Shown one piece after another: positions 8,213 through 17,423 of a stretch of DNA of 64,000 bases; position 1 is the stretch's first letter, and each line of letters opens with the position of its first letter. The stretch comes from Candidatus Saccharibacteria bacterium (GTDB lineage: Bacteria; Patescibacteriota; Saccharimonadia; Saccharimonadales; Saccharimonadaceae): assembly GCA_016789455.1 (NCBI GenBank), contig JAEUQU010000002.1, positions 1,116,001 through 1,180,000 of the forward strand, written 5' to 3'. The position numbers were made by a program, and so were the translations under genes. The notes under the pieces are model-generated. The model worked only from the letters and a program-made list of their open reading frames with translations. It searched no databases and had not been told where the DNA came from.

Positions 8213-10924
8213 ATGGCGACCGGCCTGAAGAACGACAAACGGGAAAACGAACAGCTTGAGCATTCACACAACACTGCCCAGGATCGTTTTGATGAGATCG
8301 TCAACCGCGAGTTCGACGGCAAGACGCGCCAGCAGATGCAGGAGCGGGCCGAGCGGGGCGCTGCTGACGACAAGGCGGCTGGAGAGAATGGCGAAAGCAC
8401 CGCCAGCCGCCTGCGCCAGGCCGAATCGAGCGACGACAGCCTGGGGGACGGCCCTGACGACCGCGATATCGCCGAACAGGAGTCATCGCCAAGCGGCTGG
8501 AAGACCAATGTCCAGCCCAAGGAGGGCGATGCCAAACCGGAGGGCAAGGCGAAAGGCCGGATGGGCAACAAGAAGAAAGCTGCTACCGTCGGCATCCTGG
8601 CCGGCCTGGCCACCAGTGTTGTCAGCTTCGTCTTCTTCGGCCTGACCTCGCTGTTTACCGAAATCAAAGAAAATTATCATGAGTGGGCCAACAAGACCAA
8701 CCTGACCCGCACATCGCAGCGCGCCAAGCAGAACTTCCACAAGAAGATGCAGCCGCCAAAGGATTGTATCGGTATCCGCTGCAAGACGAAGCAAGGCTTC
8801 AGCGCCAAGGACGAACAGCGGCTGCTGCGCGGCGGTGCCAAGGACCTGGATATCAAGACGACAACCGTCAGGGTCAACGGCGTCACCAAGGAAGTGCGGC
8901 ACCTGACCGCCTTCACCCTGCCGAGCGGCGACCGGGTGACGGCAGGCGATTTCCTCACTAAGTTTGACACTTCGCGGGAGCTGGCGCGTTTTACGGCCAA
9001 CTCCGGTTTTAATACGCCAGGTGCTTTCACCCGGACCATCAATATCGTCAAGAAGTTCTCCAAGCTCGGGTTCTTGCGCAGCAACCACCTGAAGGGGAAG
9101 AATCTTAATGACCCCAAAGAGGTGAAGAAGTCGTTCAGGCAACGCATCATGGGCGCCGTCGCACCCGAGTTGCGCGCCCAACGGCCTGGCATCCCCCAGC
9201 CGGATGAAGGCACGCAATTGCCGCCCGGCACCCAGGAAGCACTTGGTGCACTGGGCGACCTGCAGGACGAAGTGGTCGCAGCCGCCACCTCGGAGCGTGA
9301 ACGCTTGTTAAACGACCCTGACGCCAAGCCATCAATCTTCCCGGACCTCAGCAAAGTACCACGACTGGCCCTCGGCACCACGGGCGGAGCCATCATCGGT
9401 GGTATCAAAGGCCTTAACTATGGCAGCCTGCTGGAAACCGCCTGCTCCATCAACACCTCCATCAAGGCGATCAGCTACGGGGCAAAGATTTTCGTGGCGT
9501 TGTCACTGGTGCGCGCATTAAGTGCCTATATTCCACTGTTTGATGCCGTCAAGACGGGCGACATCACCTACCAGGAGGCCGGTGTACTGGCAGAGTCCGT
9601 CCTGAAGCCCGACGAGCAAGGAAGAAACTTCTTTGACTCGCCCGGTTACCAGCTGATGATGTACGGCACGCCGCCGAACATGGATACGATTGCGCCGTAC
9701 GTCTACGGCACCGGCTTTGCATTGCTGACCGATAAGATCCGTACCATCCTTAACCCGTACGGCGTCACCGATGCTTCGTGCGGCGTTGTCAACAGCACGC
9801 CGTTCCAGATTATAACTTTGGCGGGCAGTATCGTCGCGGCCGTGCTGACGCTGGGCACTTCGACCATCATTTCGGTCGCCGGCGGGGCGGCTATGGGCGT
9901 CGTTGAATCAGCCCTGGAGGCCATTATCATTCCGATATTGGTGCAGTATGCCGCCGGCACCACGGTGACTGGTGACGAGAATGGCTACCAGCTGGGAACT
10001 ATCTTCGCAGCCGGCATGCTGGTGCTTGCCAGTCATATGGCACGCTCACAGGGCATGCGGCCGCTCAAGAAGGCTGAACAGCCAGTCATCAGTGCCGAGA
10101 CCGACCGCCTGTACGCCATCTATCACGAGGAGGAGAAGCCGGATGTCCTCAAGAAGGTCGCCACCAGTACCGCCGCCTTTGCCGCCCGGCTGACCAATCC
10201 GGCGTTACTCTTCCAGCCTGCCAAGGTAATCGGCATGGCTACCGAGGATGCCACGCCGAACGCCATGGCCGTGGACGGCGTCAAGCAGGGCACTCAGTGC
10301 AAGGACGAGGATGCCGCCATCCTGGACATCGCTGTCAGTGATTTCTGCACGCCGATCTATGGCCAATCGACCGCCGTCCTCAACGACCCCAACAACGATC
10401 CCGACCTGGTCATTGAGCGCATGATCGCCGGCCAGTTCGTCGATGAGCAGACCGGCGAGCCGACCACCACTGCCAACGGCCAGGAATTTAAGAAGTTCCG
10501 TGAAATCTGCATGGACGGCACCACGCCGCTCGTCTCCACGACCGTCGAATTTGAAGAGTGGGGCAATGTCCGCACCGGCGAGTACTGTGCCCAGACCGAG
10601 CAACCCTATAGCGACTTCATGCTCTTCCGCATGGACGACAATATCAATGAGGACGAGGGTGCTGTGAAGCCGTTCATCCAGGAATCGAATGGTACGGGCG
10701 GCGCACCTGCCACTCCGACCCCCGCAGGTGGCGCGCCGGCAGCACCAGGCGCTCCAGCAGCACCGGCAGCCCCGACCGGCCAGCGTACCGACGAAGCCCG
10801 CCCTCAAACCGTCGCTGCACGCCCCGTCACCACCGACATCACCGTCCGCAGCACCGCTCCGTTCAAAGAAACCGGCCTGCCGGTACGATCAGGCAAAAGC
10901 AAGGAAGAAGCAAACAACACATGA
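8213..10924 (+). CDS. large T4SS-associated membrane protein, unknown function
   Basis: 903 residues. I do not recognise a named family. Residues 1-120 are highly charged and hydrophilic (cytoplasmic-looking). A hydrophobic helix follows near residues 122-145 (VGILAGLATSVVSFVFFG), with further hydrophobic segments around 385-440, 520-560 and 585-610. Paired cysteines at DCIGIRCKT, in the segment after the first helix, would be extracytoplasmic. The C-terminus (about 830-880) is a Pro/Ala/Gly linker with a short basic end. It lies 68 bases after virB4 and overlaps the next gene by four bases (ATGA), so it belongs to the T4SS operon. A core-complex or pore component is plausible but not shown. 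Confidence 0.6.
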   Translation: MATGLKNDKRENEQLEHSHNTAQDRFDEIVNREFDGKTRQQMQERAERGAADDKAAGENGESTASRLRQAESSDDSLGDGPDDRDIAEQESSPSGWKTNVQPKEGDAKPEGKAKGRMGNKKKAATVGILAGLATSVVSFVFFGLTSLFTEIKENYHEWANKTNLTRTSQRAKQNFHKKMQPPKDCIGIRCKTKQGFSAKDEQRLLRGGAKDLDIKTTTVRVNGVTKEVRHLTAFTLPSGDRVTAGDFLTKFDTSRELARFTANSGFNTPGAFTRTINIVKKFSKLGFLRSNHLKGKNLNDPKEVKKSFRQRIMGAVAPELRAQRPGIPQPDEGTQLPPGTQEALGALGDLQDEVVAAATSERERLLNDPDAKPSIFPDLSKVPRLALGTTGGAIIGGIKGLNYGSLLETACSINTSIKAISYGAKIFVALSLVRALSAYIPLFDAVKTGDITYQEAGVLAESVLKPDEQGRNFFDSPGYQLMMYGTPPNMDTIAPYVYGTGFALLTDKIRTILNPYGVTDASCGVVNSTPFQIITLAGSIVAAVLTLGTSTIISVAGGAAMGVVESALEAIIIPILVQYAAGTTVTGDENGYQLGTIFAAGMLVLASHMARSQGMRPLKKAEQPVISAETDRLYAIYHEEEKPDVLKKVATSTAAFAARLTNPALLFQPAKVIGMATEDATPNAMAVDGVKQGTQCKDEDAAILDIAVSDFCTPIYGQSTAVLNDPNNDPDLVIERMIAGQFVDEQTGEPTTTANGQEFKKFREICMDGTTPLVSTTVEFEEWGNVRTGEYCAQTEQPYSDFMLFRMDDNINEDEGAVKPFIQESNGTGGAPATPTPAGGAPAAPGAPAAPAAPTGQRTDEARPQTVAARPVTTDITVRSTAPFKETGLPVRSGKSKEEANNT

Positions 10925-12294
10925 GAATACCAATGAAACAATTCTTCAAAAAACTGACATTGTACGTAGTGGCCGCCGTATCGGCAGTCACGATGGTGCC
11001 GCTCTCGGAAGTGCACGCCCAGGTGGTGACGCCACAGCCGCTCTCGCTTGAGGAGTATAAGCGTGAGATCCAGAGTAACTACTACGATGAGTTGGATCTG
11101 AATGCGCCGTGTAGTGCGCAGGTGGGCACGACCGTACTGGTGGGTGGGGATAACGTCGAAATGGCCTGGAACTTCTTCATCCAGAATGGATTGAGCCCTC
11201 AGCAAGCCGCCGGCATCATGGGCAACCTGATGGTTGAATCACATCTCGTACCAGACAAGCAGGAGGTAGGACAGCCCTGGCCGCGCGGCGGTTGGGGTAT
11301 TGCCCAGTGGACCGGCGCACGCCGTCCGCCACTAGCTGCTGCCGTTCAGGCCGCCGGCCTGCCATACACCAACGCCCAGACGCCCGCCAACCAGATCACA
11401 CCGCTGCTGGCACTCCAGCTGGATTACCTGAAGAATGAATCAATCAGCCGCAAATCGATCACACGCCCCGGAGCCGCCAATGAGTGGGAAGGTATAAAGC
11501 AGGAGACCACCGTCGAAGCTGCCATGATTTACTGGGAGAAGAACTTTGAGCGGGCGGGGAAGCCGATGCTTGGCCGGCGTTTGGATTACGCCAATCAGAT
11601 CTTTGCTAAGTATGGGAATAAGGCACCAGCCGGCCAACCTACGACACCCAACCCTGCAGATCCGGGCGAAGACCCCGGCACGAATGTCAACCCGAATGAC
11701 CCCGGCGTCGCAAACCCAACCAATGGCACGGGCTGTTCGCCCTCGACCGGTGGCGGTGTAGTCGCAGGCAATATCGTCAAGACAGCACTTGGCTTGGCTT
11801 GGCCGCAGCCATTCAAACACGCACAGCCAGACCCGTTCCGGCGAAGTGCAATGGTTCCGACACCTGCTTACAAAACAGAGTTGGCAAAGTACGGTTACCG
11901 CGGTGACGGCGCCGACTGTGGCGTCTTCGTATCCACCGTCATGCGCTCGAGTGGAGCTGACCCTAAATTCCCAGTCGGTACCGCCAACATCAAGGCATAC
12001 ATGGAATCTCACCCAGAGCTGTACAAGAACATGGGCCCGCTTACCAGTACCGACCAATTGGTACCCGGCGACATTCCGGTCATCCCCAGCACGGGTGGCC
12101 GCGCCGGTCACATCTTCCTCTACGTCGGGCCACAGCCGGGTAATTACTCGACTGCCAGCGCCTCGCTTGATAGCCGTACCGCCAGCCTGACCAACGACAA
12201 CATCAACGACAGCCGCGGCCGCTACACCATCTTCCGTCCAGTCATGGGCGGCGCCGCCCAAACACAAACCACAACAGGAGCCCCAACACCATGA
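10921..12294 (+). CDS. secreted two-domain wall hydrolase (phage-tail-lysozyme-like plus NlpC/CHAP-like)
   Basis: 457 residues with a signal peptide ending in EVHAQ. About residues 75-220 match the phage tail lysozyme family: a WNFFIQNGLSPQQAAGIMGNL stretch with the acidic residue in NLMVESHL and a WGIAQWTG motif. After a Pro/Asn linker (residues ~235-275) a second domain begins. DCGVFVSTVMR near residue 328 and GHIFLYVG near 398 have the Cys/His spacing of NlpC/P60- or CHAP-type cysteine peptidases. This would be the VirB1-like muralytic enzyme that opens peptidoglycan for the secretion channel, here with both glycan- and peptide-cutting potential. The ATG overlaps the previous stop; a second ATG four codons later is also possible. 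Confidence 0.75.
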   Translation: MRIPMKQFFKKLTLYVVAAVSAVTMVPLSEVHAQVVTPQPLSLEEYKREIQSNYYDELDLNAPCSAQVGTTVLVGGDNVEMAWNFFIQNGLSPQQAAGIMGNLMVESHLVPDKQEVGQPWPRGGWGIAQWTGARRPPLAAAVQAAGLPYTNAQTPANQITPLLALQLDYLKNESISRKSITRPGAANEWEGIKQETTVEAAMIYWEKNFERAGKPMLGRRLDYANQIFAKYGNKAPAGQPTTPNPADPGEDPGTNVNPNDPGVANPTNGTGCSPSTGGGVVAGNIVKTALGLAWPQPFKHAQPDPFRRSAMVPTPAYKTELAKYGYRGDGADCGVFVSTVMRSSGADPKFPVGTANIKAYMESHPELYKNMGPLTSTDQLVPGDIPVIPSTGGRAGHIFLYVGPQPGNYSTASASLDSRTASLTNDNINDSRGRYTIFRPVMGGAAQTQTTTGAPTP

Positions 12295-12914
12295 GCAACT
12301 TGTACCGGAACCTCGTCATCGGCTTGATCGCGGCCATCCTGGTCTCACTGATCGGCCTGGGCATGATCAACCACATGCAGCAGAGCGGACGCACTGCCAC
12401 CATCACCACGTTGGTCGCACCGGCCCGCGGCACCACCATCACCATCAACGGCGTCAAGGTGAGTGAGGGCGATGTCGCCGTCAAGCCGGGCGTCTACAAG
12501 GTCACCTTCAGCCGCGACGGCTTCGCCACCGAATCCCGTACCGTCAACGTCAAGGACAAGGATACGGCCGAGGTCGCCGTCGTGCTCGATCCCAGCACCG
12601 CCGCCACTCGCGAGTGGTACACCGCAAACAAGGCCGATGCCGAGAAGGCAGAGCAAATCACCGGCACCAACTCGGAAGCCATCGCCGATGCCAAGATCAA
12701 CGCGTTGCCAGTCATGCAGCGCCTGCCTCGCGTCGTCGATACCTACCGCATCGATTACGGCTCCACGCAGCGCGACACCGACGACGAAAGCGCGACCGCC
12801 CTCTACATCACCGAGCTTGCCCCTGGCGGCGAGGCCCGCGCCCGCAACTGGCTGAAGTATCAGGGCTACGACGCCACCAACACCGAAATCATCGTTAAGA
12901 ATCCGCGCAACTAG
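12291..12914 (+). CDS. membrane-anchored PEGA-like domain protein
   Basis: 207 residues. One membrane helix (about 8-28) is followed by an extracytoplasmic part. Residues ~40-100 (TTITINGVKVSEGD, then PGVYKVTFSRDGF) have the short beta-sandwich signature of PEGA domains. The rest is a small alpha/beta region with no family I recognise. It overlaps the hydrolase gene by four bases (ATGA) and so belongs to the T4SS operon. PEGA domains occur in surface and wall-associated proteins; a structural or anchoring role at the secretion site is inference. Confidence 0.6.
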   Translation: MSNLYRNLVIGLIAAILVSLIGLGMINHMQQSGRTATITTLVAPARGTTITINGVKVSEGDVAVKPGVYKVTFSRDGFATESRTVNVKDKDTAEVAVVLDPSTAATREWYTANKADAEKAEQITGTNSEAIADAKINALPVMQRLPRVVDTYRIDYGSTQRDTDDESATALYITELAPGGEARARNWLKYQGYDATNTEIIVKNPRN

Positions 12915-12929
12915 GCAAGGGGGATCATC

Positions 12930-13433
12930 ATGGAAACACAACCAGCACTCGACCTGCAGAAACTGGCCGTCATCGGCCTGATCCTCGCACTGGTCGCCAT
13001 CCTGGGCTTTGGCCTCAGCGGCATCAGCGCCGCACCAGAGCCCGACCCTAACAGCAACGCCGCTACCAGCGCCGAGGTCAAGCAGGATTCAGTCCAGGCA
13101 CAAAGCAGTAATATCGATCTCTTGAAATACGAGGGCGTCACCGTCGACCACATCGACGCGCTGCAATATGCCTTCTACCAGTTCGCCGTCAAGGAAAAGC
13201 TGCCGCTGCGCGAGCTGGTCATCGACAAAGCCAGCGTCAAGTCGGTTGAAACCGCCGCCTCACAAGAAGAAGGCATCCTGCCGTTCGAATTTAATTTCAG
13301 CTACGGCGACAAACAGTACAAGGGCCGCGCCGATTTCAGCCTCATCAGCAGCACCAGACTGACCGTCCGTGACGCCAACGGCGGCGGCAAGCTGTTCGAA
13401 TCAGATATGATCGACGCCAACACCATCCCGTAA
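12930..13433 (+). CDS. small membrane-anchored protein, unknown function, last T4SS operon gene
   Basis: 167 residues, not a family I recognise. A single hydrophobic helix (about residues 10-32) is followed by a short Asn/Ala-rich linker and a ~110-residue extracytoplasmic domain with alternating helix and strand. AAGGGGG lies about 9 bases before the ATG. Its stop is 12 bases from the converging recF stop, so two oppositely transcribed operons meet here with no room for an intrinsic terminator between them. It is probably co-transcribed with the PEGA-like gene (15-base gap). Confidence 0.55.
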   Translation: METQPALDLQKLAVIGLILALVAILGFGLSGISAAPEPDPNSNAATSAEVKQDSVQAQSSNIDLLKYEGVTVDHIDALQYAFYQFAVKEKLPLRELVIDKASVKSVETAASQEEGILPFEFNFSYGDKQYKGRADFSLISSTRLTVRDANGGGKLFESDMIDANTIP

Positions 13434-13445
13434 GGGAAGTGTCCG

Positions 13446-14513
13446 CTACAATGGCAGGCCGATCGGAATCATCCGGCCGCCGCCAAGATCCTCAGGAATA
13501 CTGACCGCCTCCGTGGTGGTCAGTATCATCTGGTACCCTCCCAGCAGGCTGGCGAGGGCTTTTTGCCGTGTCGAATCAAGTTCGCTCATGACATCATCAA
13601 GCAGCAATAAAGGCGAGCGCCCGCTCAGTTCGGCCAGTTGCGTCACTTCGATATGCTTCATGGCCAACATCAGGCTGCGCTGCTCGCCGCGTGAAGCGGT
13701 ATTTTCCGCAGCAGCACCGTTAATTACGATGTTGAAATCACTACGATGTGGGCCGATGGTAGTATAACCACGCTGCATATCAAACGGCCTGAGGCGCCGC
13801 AGGGCGGTCAATATGTCCGATTTGGCAATATGACGCCCGGTCTCGTATAAAACCTCTATATGGTGCTGACGATGGGCGATACGGCTATATTCCTCAGCGA
13901 TGGAGCGGTTGAGGATGGCGACAACCTCGTGCCGGTACTCCTCGATCTTCGCCGCCAGCTCGGCCATAGAGACATCCCAGGCGAATAACTGGTCGTCAAG
14001 CTGGGATTCAGACAGCTCATAGGAGCGTTTTAAGAGGTTGTTACGCTGCAGCAACACCCGGTCGTACCGCCGCAGTACCGTCGCACCATCCATGAACCAC
14101 TGGGATATCAGCGTATTGAGAAATTGGCGCCGCCGGAAAGGGGAGCCGGTAAGGATGCGCAGCATATCCGGCTCGAACAGCACCACCGGCAGGCTATTAT
14201 CGCGTTTGAAGCGTTTCTTAGGCCCGCTATTGACCGCCAGGCTCTTGGGCGGCCTCACAGACGTCTCGTAGCGCAAAACCCGCTCATGGTCCTCGTAAAC
14301 GCCGTCCAGGCGGAACCATTCGGCGCCGGTGCGCACCAAGTCTTTATCTGCCACCCGGAACGATGTGCCGGCTGCCAGCACATAGACCGCCTCCAGCAGG
14401 TTGGTCTTGCCGATACCGTTAGGGCCGATGATCAGATTGACGCTATCCGAGAACTCAAAGAAACTGTCGGCATACGACCTGAAGTTCTGGATACGGAGCG
14501 AGCGGATAGACAT
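13446..14513 (-). CDS. recF: DNA replication and repair protein RecF
   Basis: 355 residues, usual length for RecF. The N-terminus SIRSLRIQNFRSY is typical. Walker A (GPNGIGKTN) is near residues 30-38, the ABC-type signature (SRGEQRSLMLAMK) near 277 and Walker B with the D-loop (LLLLDDVMSELD) near 300. RecF is an SMC-like ATPase that loads RecA at single-strand gaps through RecOR. It lies 18 bases after dnaN in the classic dnaA-dnaN-recF order, all on the minus strand. Presence of recF beside dnaN argues for a complete origin block. Confidence 0.95.
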   Translation of the reverse strand: MSIRSLRIQNFRSYADSFFEFSDSVNLIIGPNGIGKTNLLEAVYVLAAGTSFRVADKDLVRTGAEWFRLDGVYEDHERVLRYETSVRPPKSLAVNSGPKKRFKRDNSLPVVLFEPDMLRILTGSPFRRRQFLNTLISQWFMDGATVLRRYDRVLLQRNNLLKRSYELSESQLDDQLFAWDVSMAELAAKIEEYRHEVVAILNRSIAEEYSRIAHRQHHIEVLYETGRHIAKSDILTALRRLRPFDMQRGYTTIGPHRSDFNIVINGAAAENTASRGEQRSLMLAMKHIEVTQLAELSGRSPLLLLDDVMSELDSTRQKALASLLGGYQMILTTTEAVSIPEDLGGGRMIPIGLPL

Positions 14514-14531
14514 CGGAGAGGGGAGTGATCC

Positions 14532-15626
14532 TTATGATTTGAGCGGCATGATGATGTGCATATAGCCCTGGTCGTTCTTGGCGCGCAGGATGCATGCAGC
14601 CAGCTTACCACTGAATGAGAAGGTGACGGGGGAATCATCGATACAACCAAGCCCCTCTATGAGGTAGCGCGAGTTCAGGGTCACCTTGCCGTCGCTCGTC
14701 ACCTGGGCATTGGCCTCGGAGGTGTTTTCGCCGAGCTGGGAGGCGATGGAGTGGATCCGTACGGCGGCGTCATCGTGCACCGCATCGATAGTCACACCGC
14801 CGCCGCTTTCCCGCGCGAACAGCGAAGCCACCTTGGTAATACGGATGAAGTCCTGTTTGTCGATTTCCACAACTGTATCGCTTGAAGTGGGGACAAGCTG
14901 CCGGTAATCCACATACTTGCCATCGATCAGCTTGCTGGTAATCTCTACGTCGCCCAGGCGCAGGCGTACCTGGGTCTCGTCGAGCAGGATAGCGACCATG
15001 GCCACGTCATCACTCAGCGCCCGTACGACTTCAGCCAAGGCGCTCGCCGGTATGATAGCCGCCACTTCGCCCTCGAACGTGTCCAACAGCCGGCGCTCCG
15101 CCAGCCGGTACCCGTCAGTGGCAGCCATATAGAGCGCACCTTCATGGCTGTGCCAGTAGACACCGGTAAGGGTCGGTCGCGTGTCATCGTGCGATGCAAC
15201 TAACACAACCTGCTGAATGGCTCGTTTAAGGAGCTTTGCATCAACTTCCAGTTCAGTCATCGCTTCTATGCCGGGCAGATCGGGAAATTCATCGGCGTGC
15301 ATGCCGTTTATCTTTGAGCTGTAGCCGCCGCTTTTGATGTGCAGGGTGGTGCCTTCCAGCATCATGTCGACGTTGCCGGCCGGCAGACTGGTGATGAATT
15401 CGCTCATCAGCCGGGCCGGAACGGTGAATCCACCCTCCTGATCGACTTTTCCACCGACATATTCAGTGATTGCTATCTCTAAATTGGTCGCCGCCAGCAG
15501 TAAACGGTTATTTTCTGCTCTTAAAAGGATATTTCCCAGAATGGGCAGGGAAGTCTTGGCGCTTGCCACCCGGCCGACTGTGCCGAGTGCCCGCGCAAGC
15601 TTTTCTTGTGTGACAGTTAGTTTCAT
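14532..15626 (-). CDS. dnaN: DNA polymerase III sliding clamp, beta subunit
   Basis: 364 residues, standard length for the three-domain beta clamp. The start MKLTVTQEKLARAL and later landmarks are typical: LPILGNIL, the LLAATNLEIAI segment, TGVYWH and ATDGYRLAE, and the C-terminal LRAKNDQGYMHIIMPLKS, where MPL is the conserved clamp ending. The clamp encircles DNA and tethers the replicase. A strong GAAGGAGG lies about 8 bases upstream of the ATG, so unlike several neighbours this gene has a conventional leader. The A+T-rich stretch at 15650-15690 is the likely promoter area. Confidence 0.97.
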   Translation of the reverse strand: MKLTVTQEKLARALGTVGRVASAKTSLPILGNILLRAENNRLLLAATNLEIAITEYVGGKVDQEGGFTVPARLMSEFITSLPAGNVDMMLEGTTLHIKSGGYSSKINGMHADEFPDLPGIEAMTELEVDAKLLKRAIQQVVLVASHDDTRPTLTGVYWHSHEGALYMAATDGYRLAERRLLDTFEGEVAAIIPASALAEVVRALSDDVAMVAILLDETQVRLRLGDVEITSKLIDGKYVDYRQLVPTSSDTVVEIDKQDFIRITKVASLFARESGGGVTIDAVHDDAAVRIHSIASQLGENTSEANAQVTSDGKVTLNSRYLIEGLGCIDDSPVTFSFSGKLAACILRAKNDQGYMHIIMPLKS

Positions 15627-16004
15627 ATGTCAGGCCTCCTTCAGGACTAATTATTAGTATTCTTATTCTTTTATATAAATAAATAGTAGTAATAACAGTA
15701 GGGAGTGTGGAAACTGGGTATAACTCCCGGTTTTCCCCCTGTTAGACGCGTGCTGTTCATGGTGGAAAGAGCGGGGTAAAGACTGGTGTATAAATCGGGG
15801 ATAAGGCACGGGTTATGAACATATGTTTTTGTACCGTGTCTTTTTTACCGCTTTGTCCACTGTTTGTTACACAGCTCGTGTATGAACATGCACAGACTTT
15901 CCAATTACCACCCACTGATTAACCACCAACAAGCCACAGCTTGTCCACAGCATATGCACACTTGACCCTCTCGTTTGAATATGAAAAGTATTCAGGGCCT
16001 GACT
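15627..16004. other. dnaA-dnaN intergenic region, candidate oriC part
   Basis: This 378-base non-coding gap between dnaA and dnaN holds DnaA-box-like 9-mers: TTGTCCACA at 15941-15949, TTGTCCACT at 15853-15861, and a weaker GTTTCCACA on the minus strand at 15705-15713. An A+T-rich stretch (15650-15690, TTATTCTTTTATATAAATAA) next to dnaN is a candidate unwinding element. The dnaN promoter must also lie here. No open reading frame or RNA gene is recognisable. Whether the origin fires here or on the other side of dnaA cannot be decided by eye. Confidence 0.65.
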
Positions 16005-17423
16005 CTATCCATAGAGTACTTCGCGGATATTTGCAACTTGCTGGCGGGTAACTTGATCCAGCTTGATGCTTTTTTCGATCTTTTCGACCGAATGGATGGC
16101 CGTGGTATGGTCCTTGCGGCCAAGTTCGCTGGCAATGCGCGGGAAGCTTAAGTGAAGCTCACTGCGCAGGAGGTACATGGCAATCTGCCGCGGTCCGACG
16201 ATATGTTTGTCGCGTTTGGGGCTCATGATCTCGGCCGGCTCCAGCTGGAAGTGCTTGGCCGTCTTCTCGACTATCTGTTTGGCCGTGAGATGGCGGGGGC
16301 GGCTGGCCCGGACATCAGAAATAAGTCCGGCCGCCGTCTGCGCATCCGGGGTAGTGCCGCTCATCTCGCAGTAGGTCAGCAGTTTGTTGAGGGCGCCCTC
16401 CAGCTCGCGGATGTTGGTCTGGACGTTACCGGCGATGTATTCGACGGTCTCGCGGTCGAGGGTGATGTCGTGCTGGGAGGCTTTGGTCTGCAGGATGGCG
16501 CAACGGGTTTCGAAATCGGGCAGCTGCATATCAATGGCCATGCCCCATTCAAAACGGCTGCGGAGGCGTTCTTCGAGGGTGGGGATGCTCTTGGGCGGCT
16601 GGTCGGAACTGATGATGATCTGCTTATTGGCCTGGTGCAGGGCGTTGAAGGTGTGGAAGAAGCCTTCCTGGGTGGCCTGCTTGCCGGCGATGAACTGGAT
16701 GTCGTCGATAATCAGGACGTCGACGTTACGGTAGCGCTCGGCGAAGCCCTGTTTCTTAAACCGGATGGAATCGAGGAATTCGTTAACAAAAGTTTCACAA
16801 CTGGTGTATAGAATACGGGCATCGGGGTCGTTGCGGCGGATTTCGTTGCCGACCGCCTGGATGAGGTGCGTCTTGCCCAGGCCGACCCCGCCATAAATAA
16901 AGAGAGGATTACATTTTGTACCAGGATTCTTAGCGGCCGCCTGGCTGGCGGCAAAAGCCAGCTCGTTGCTGCCACCGACGATGAAGGTCTCAAAGGTGTA
17001 GCGTTCATTCAGGCCGCCATTGCTGCTGGTGGGGCGGGGGCGGGATTCCGGCCGTGTAATCTGCGGCGCGACCCGTGACGGGCCGGATGTTTCGCGGACG
17101 TTCGTGTCGCGCTGGGAGGTACTGGTTGTTGCCTGGGTGGTGGCTGCACCGGCCGGCTGTGGCTGCCGCTTGGGTACAGCCGAAGAGATGACGTATTCGA
17201 TGCCGGTTACTTCGGGGCGGACTTTTTGGAGGATGTCGAGAATCTGCCGGTTGAACTTGGCCTGCATCTGCTCGCGGGCAAAGATGTTCGAGACGCCGAC
17301 GACGGCTTTGTCGCCATTGATCTCAATAAGCTCTGAGTTCTTGAACCAGGTGATGTAGCTGGCGCGAGTGACGGAGAGTTCTATCTCTCCCAGGACACTT
17401 TGCCACACAGACGCTTCATTCAT
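16005..17423 (-). CDS. dnaA: Chromosomal replication initiator protein DnaA
   Basis: 472 residues, normal length. Domain I starts at the N-terminus (VWQSVLGEIE, YITWFKNSE). A Gln/Thr/Pro-rich linker (domain II, about residues 88-135) follows. Domain III has Walker A (GGVGLGKTHLIQAVGN, near 175) and Walker B (VLIIDDIQFIAGK, near 235). Domain IV carries the DnaA signature (SFPRIASELGRKDHTTAIHS) near residues 435-455. It binds the TTNTNCACA boxes seen on both sides of the gene. Upstream sequence gives GAAGGGG about 12 bases before the ATG and GAGGT immediately before it, so the ribosome-binding site is not textbook. Confidence 0.97.
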   Translation of the reverse strand: MNEASVWQSVLGEIELSVTRASYITWFKNSELIEINGDKAVVGVSNIFAREQMQAKFNRQILDILQKVRPEVTGIEYVISSAVPKRQPQPAGAATTQATTSTSQRDTNVRETSGPSRVAPQITRPESRPRPTSSNGGLNERYTFETFIVGGSNELAFAASQAAAKNPGTKCNPLFIYGGVGLGKTHLIQAVGNEIRRNDPDARILYTSCETFVNEFLDSIRFKKQGFAERYRNVDVLIIDDIQFIAGKQATQEGFFHTFNALHQANKQIIISSDQPPKSIPTLEERLRSRFEWGMAIDMQLPDFETRCAILQTKASQHDITLDRETVEYIAGNVQTNIRELEGALNKLLTYCEMSGTTPDAQTAAGLISDVRASRPRHLTAKQIVEKTAKHFQLEPAEIMSPKRDKHIVGPRQIAMYLLRSELHLSFPRIASELGRKDHTTAIHSVEKIEKSIKLDQVTRQQVANIREVLYG

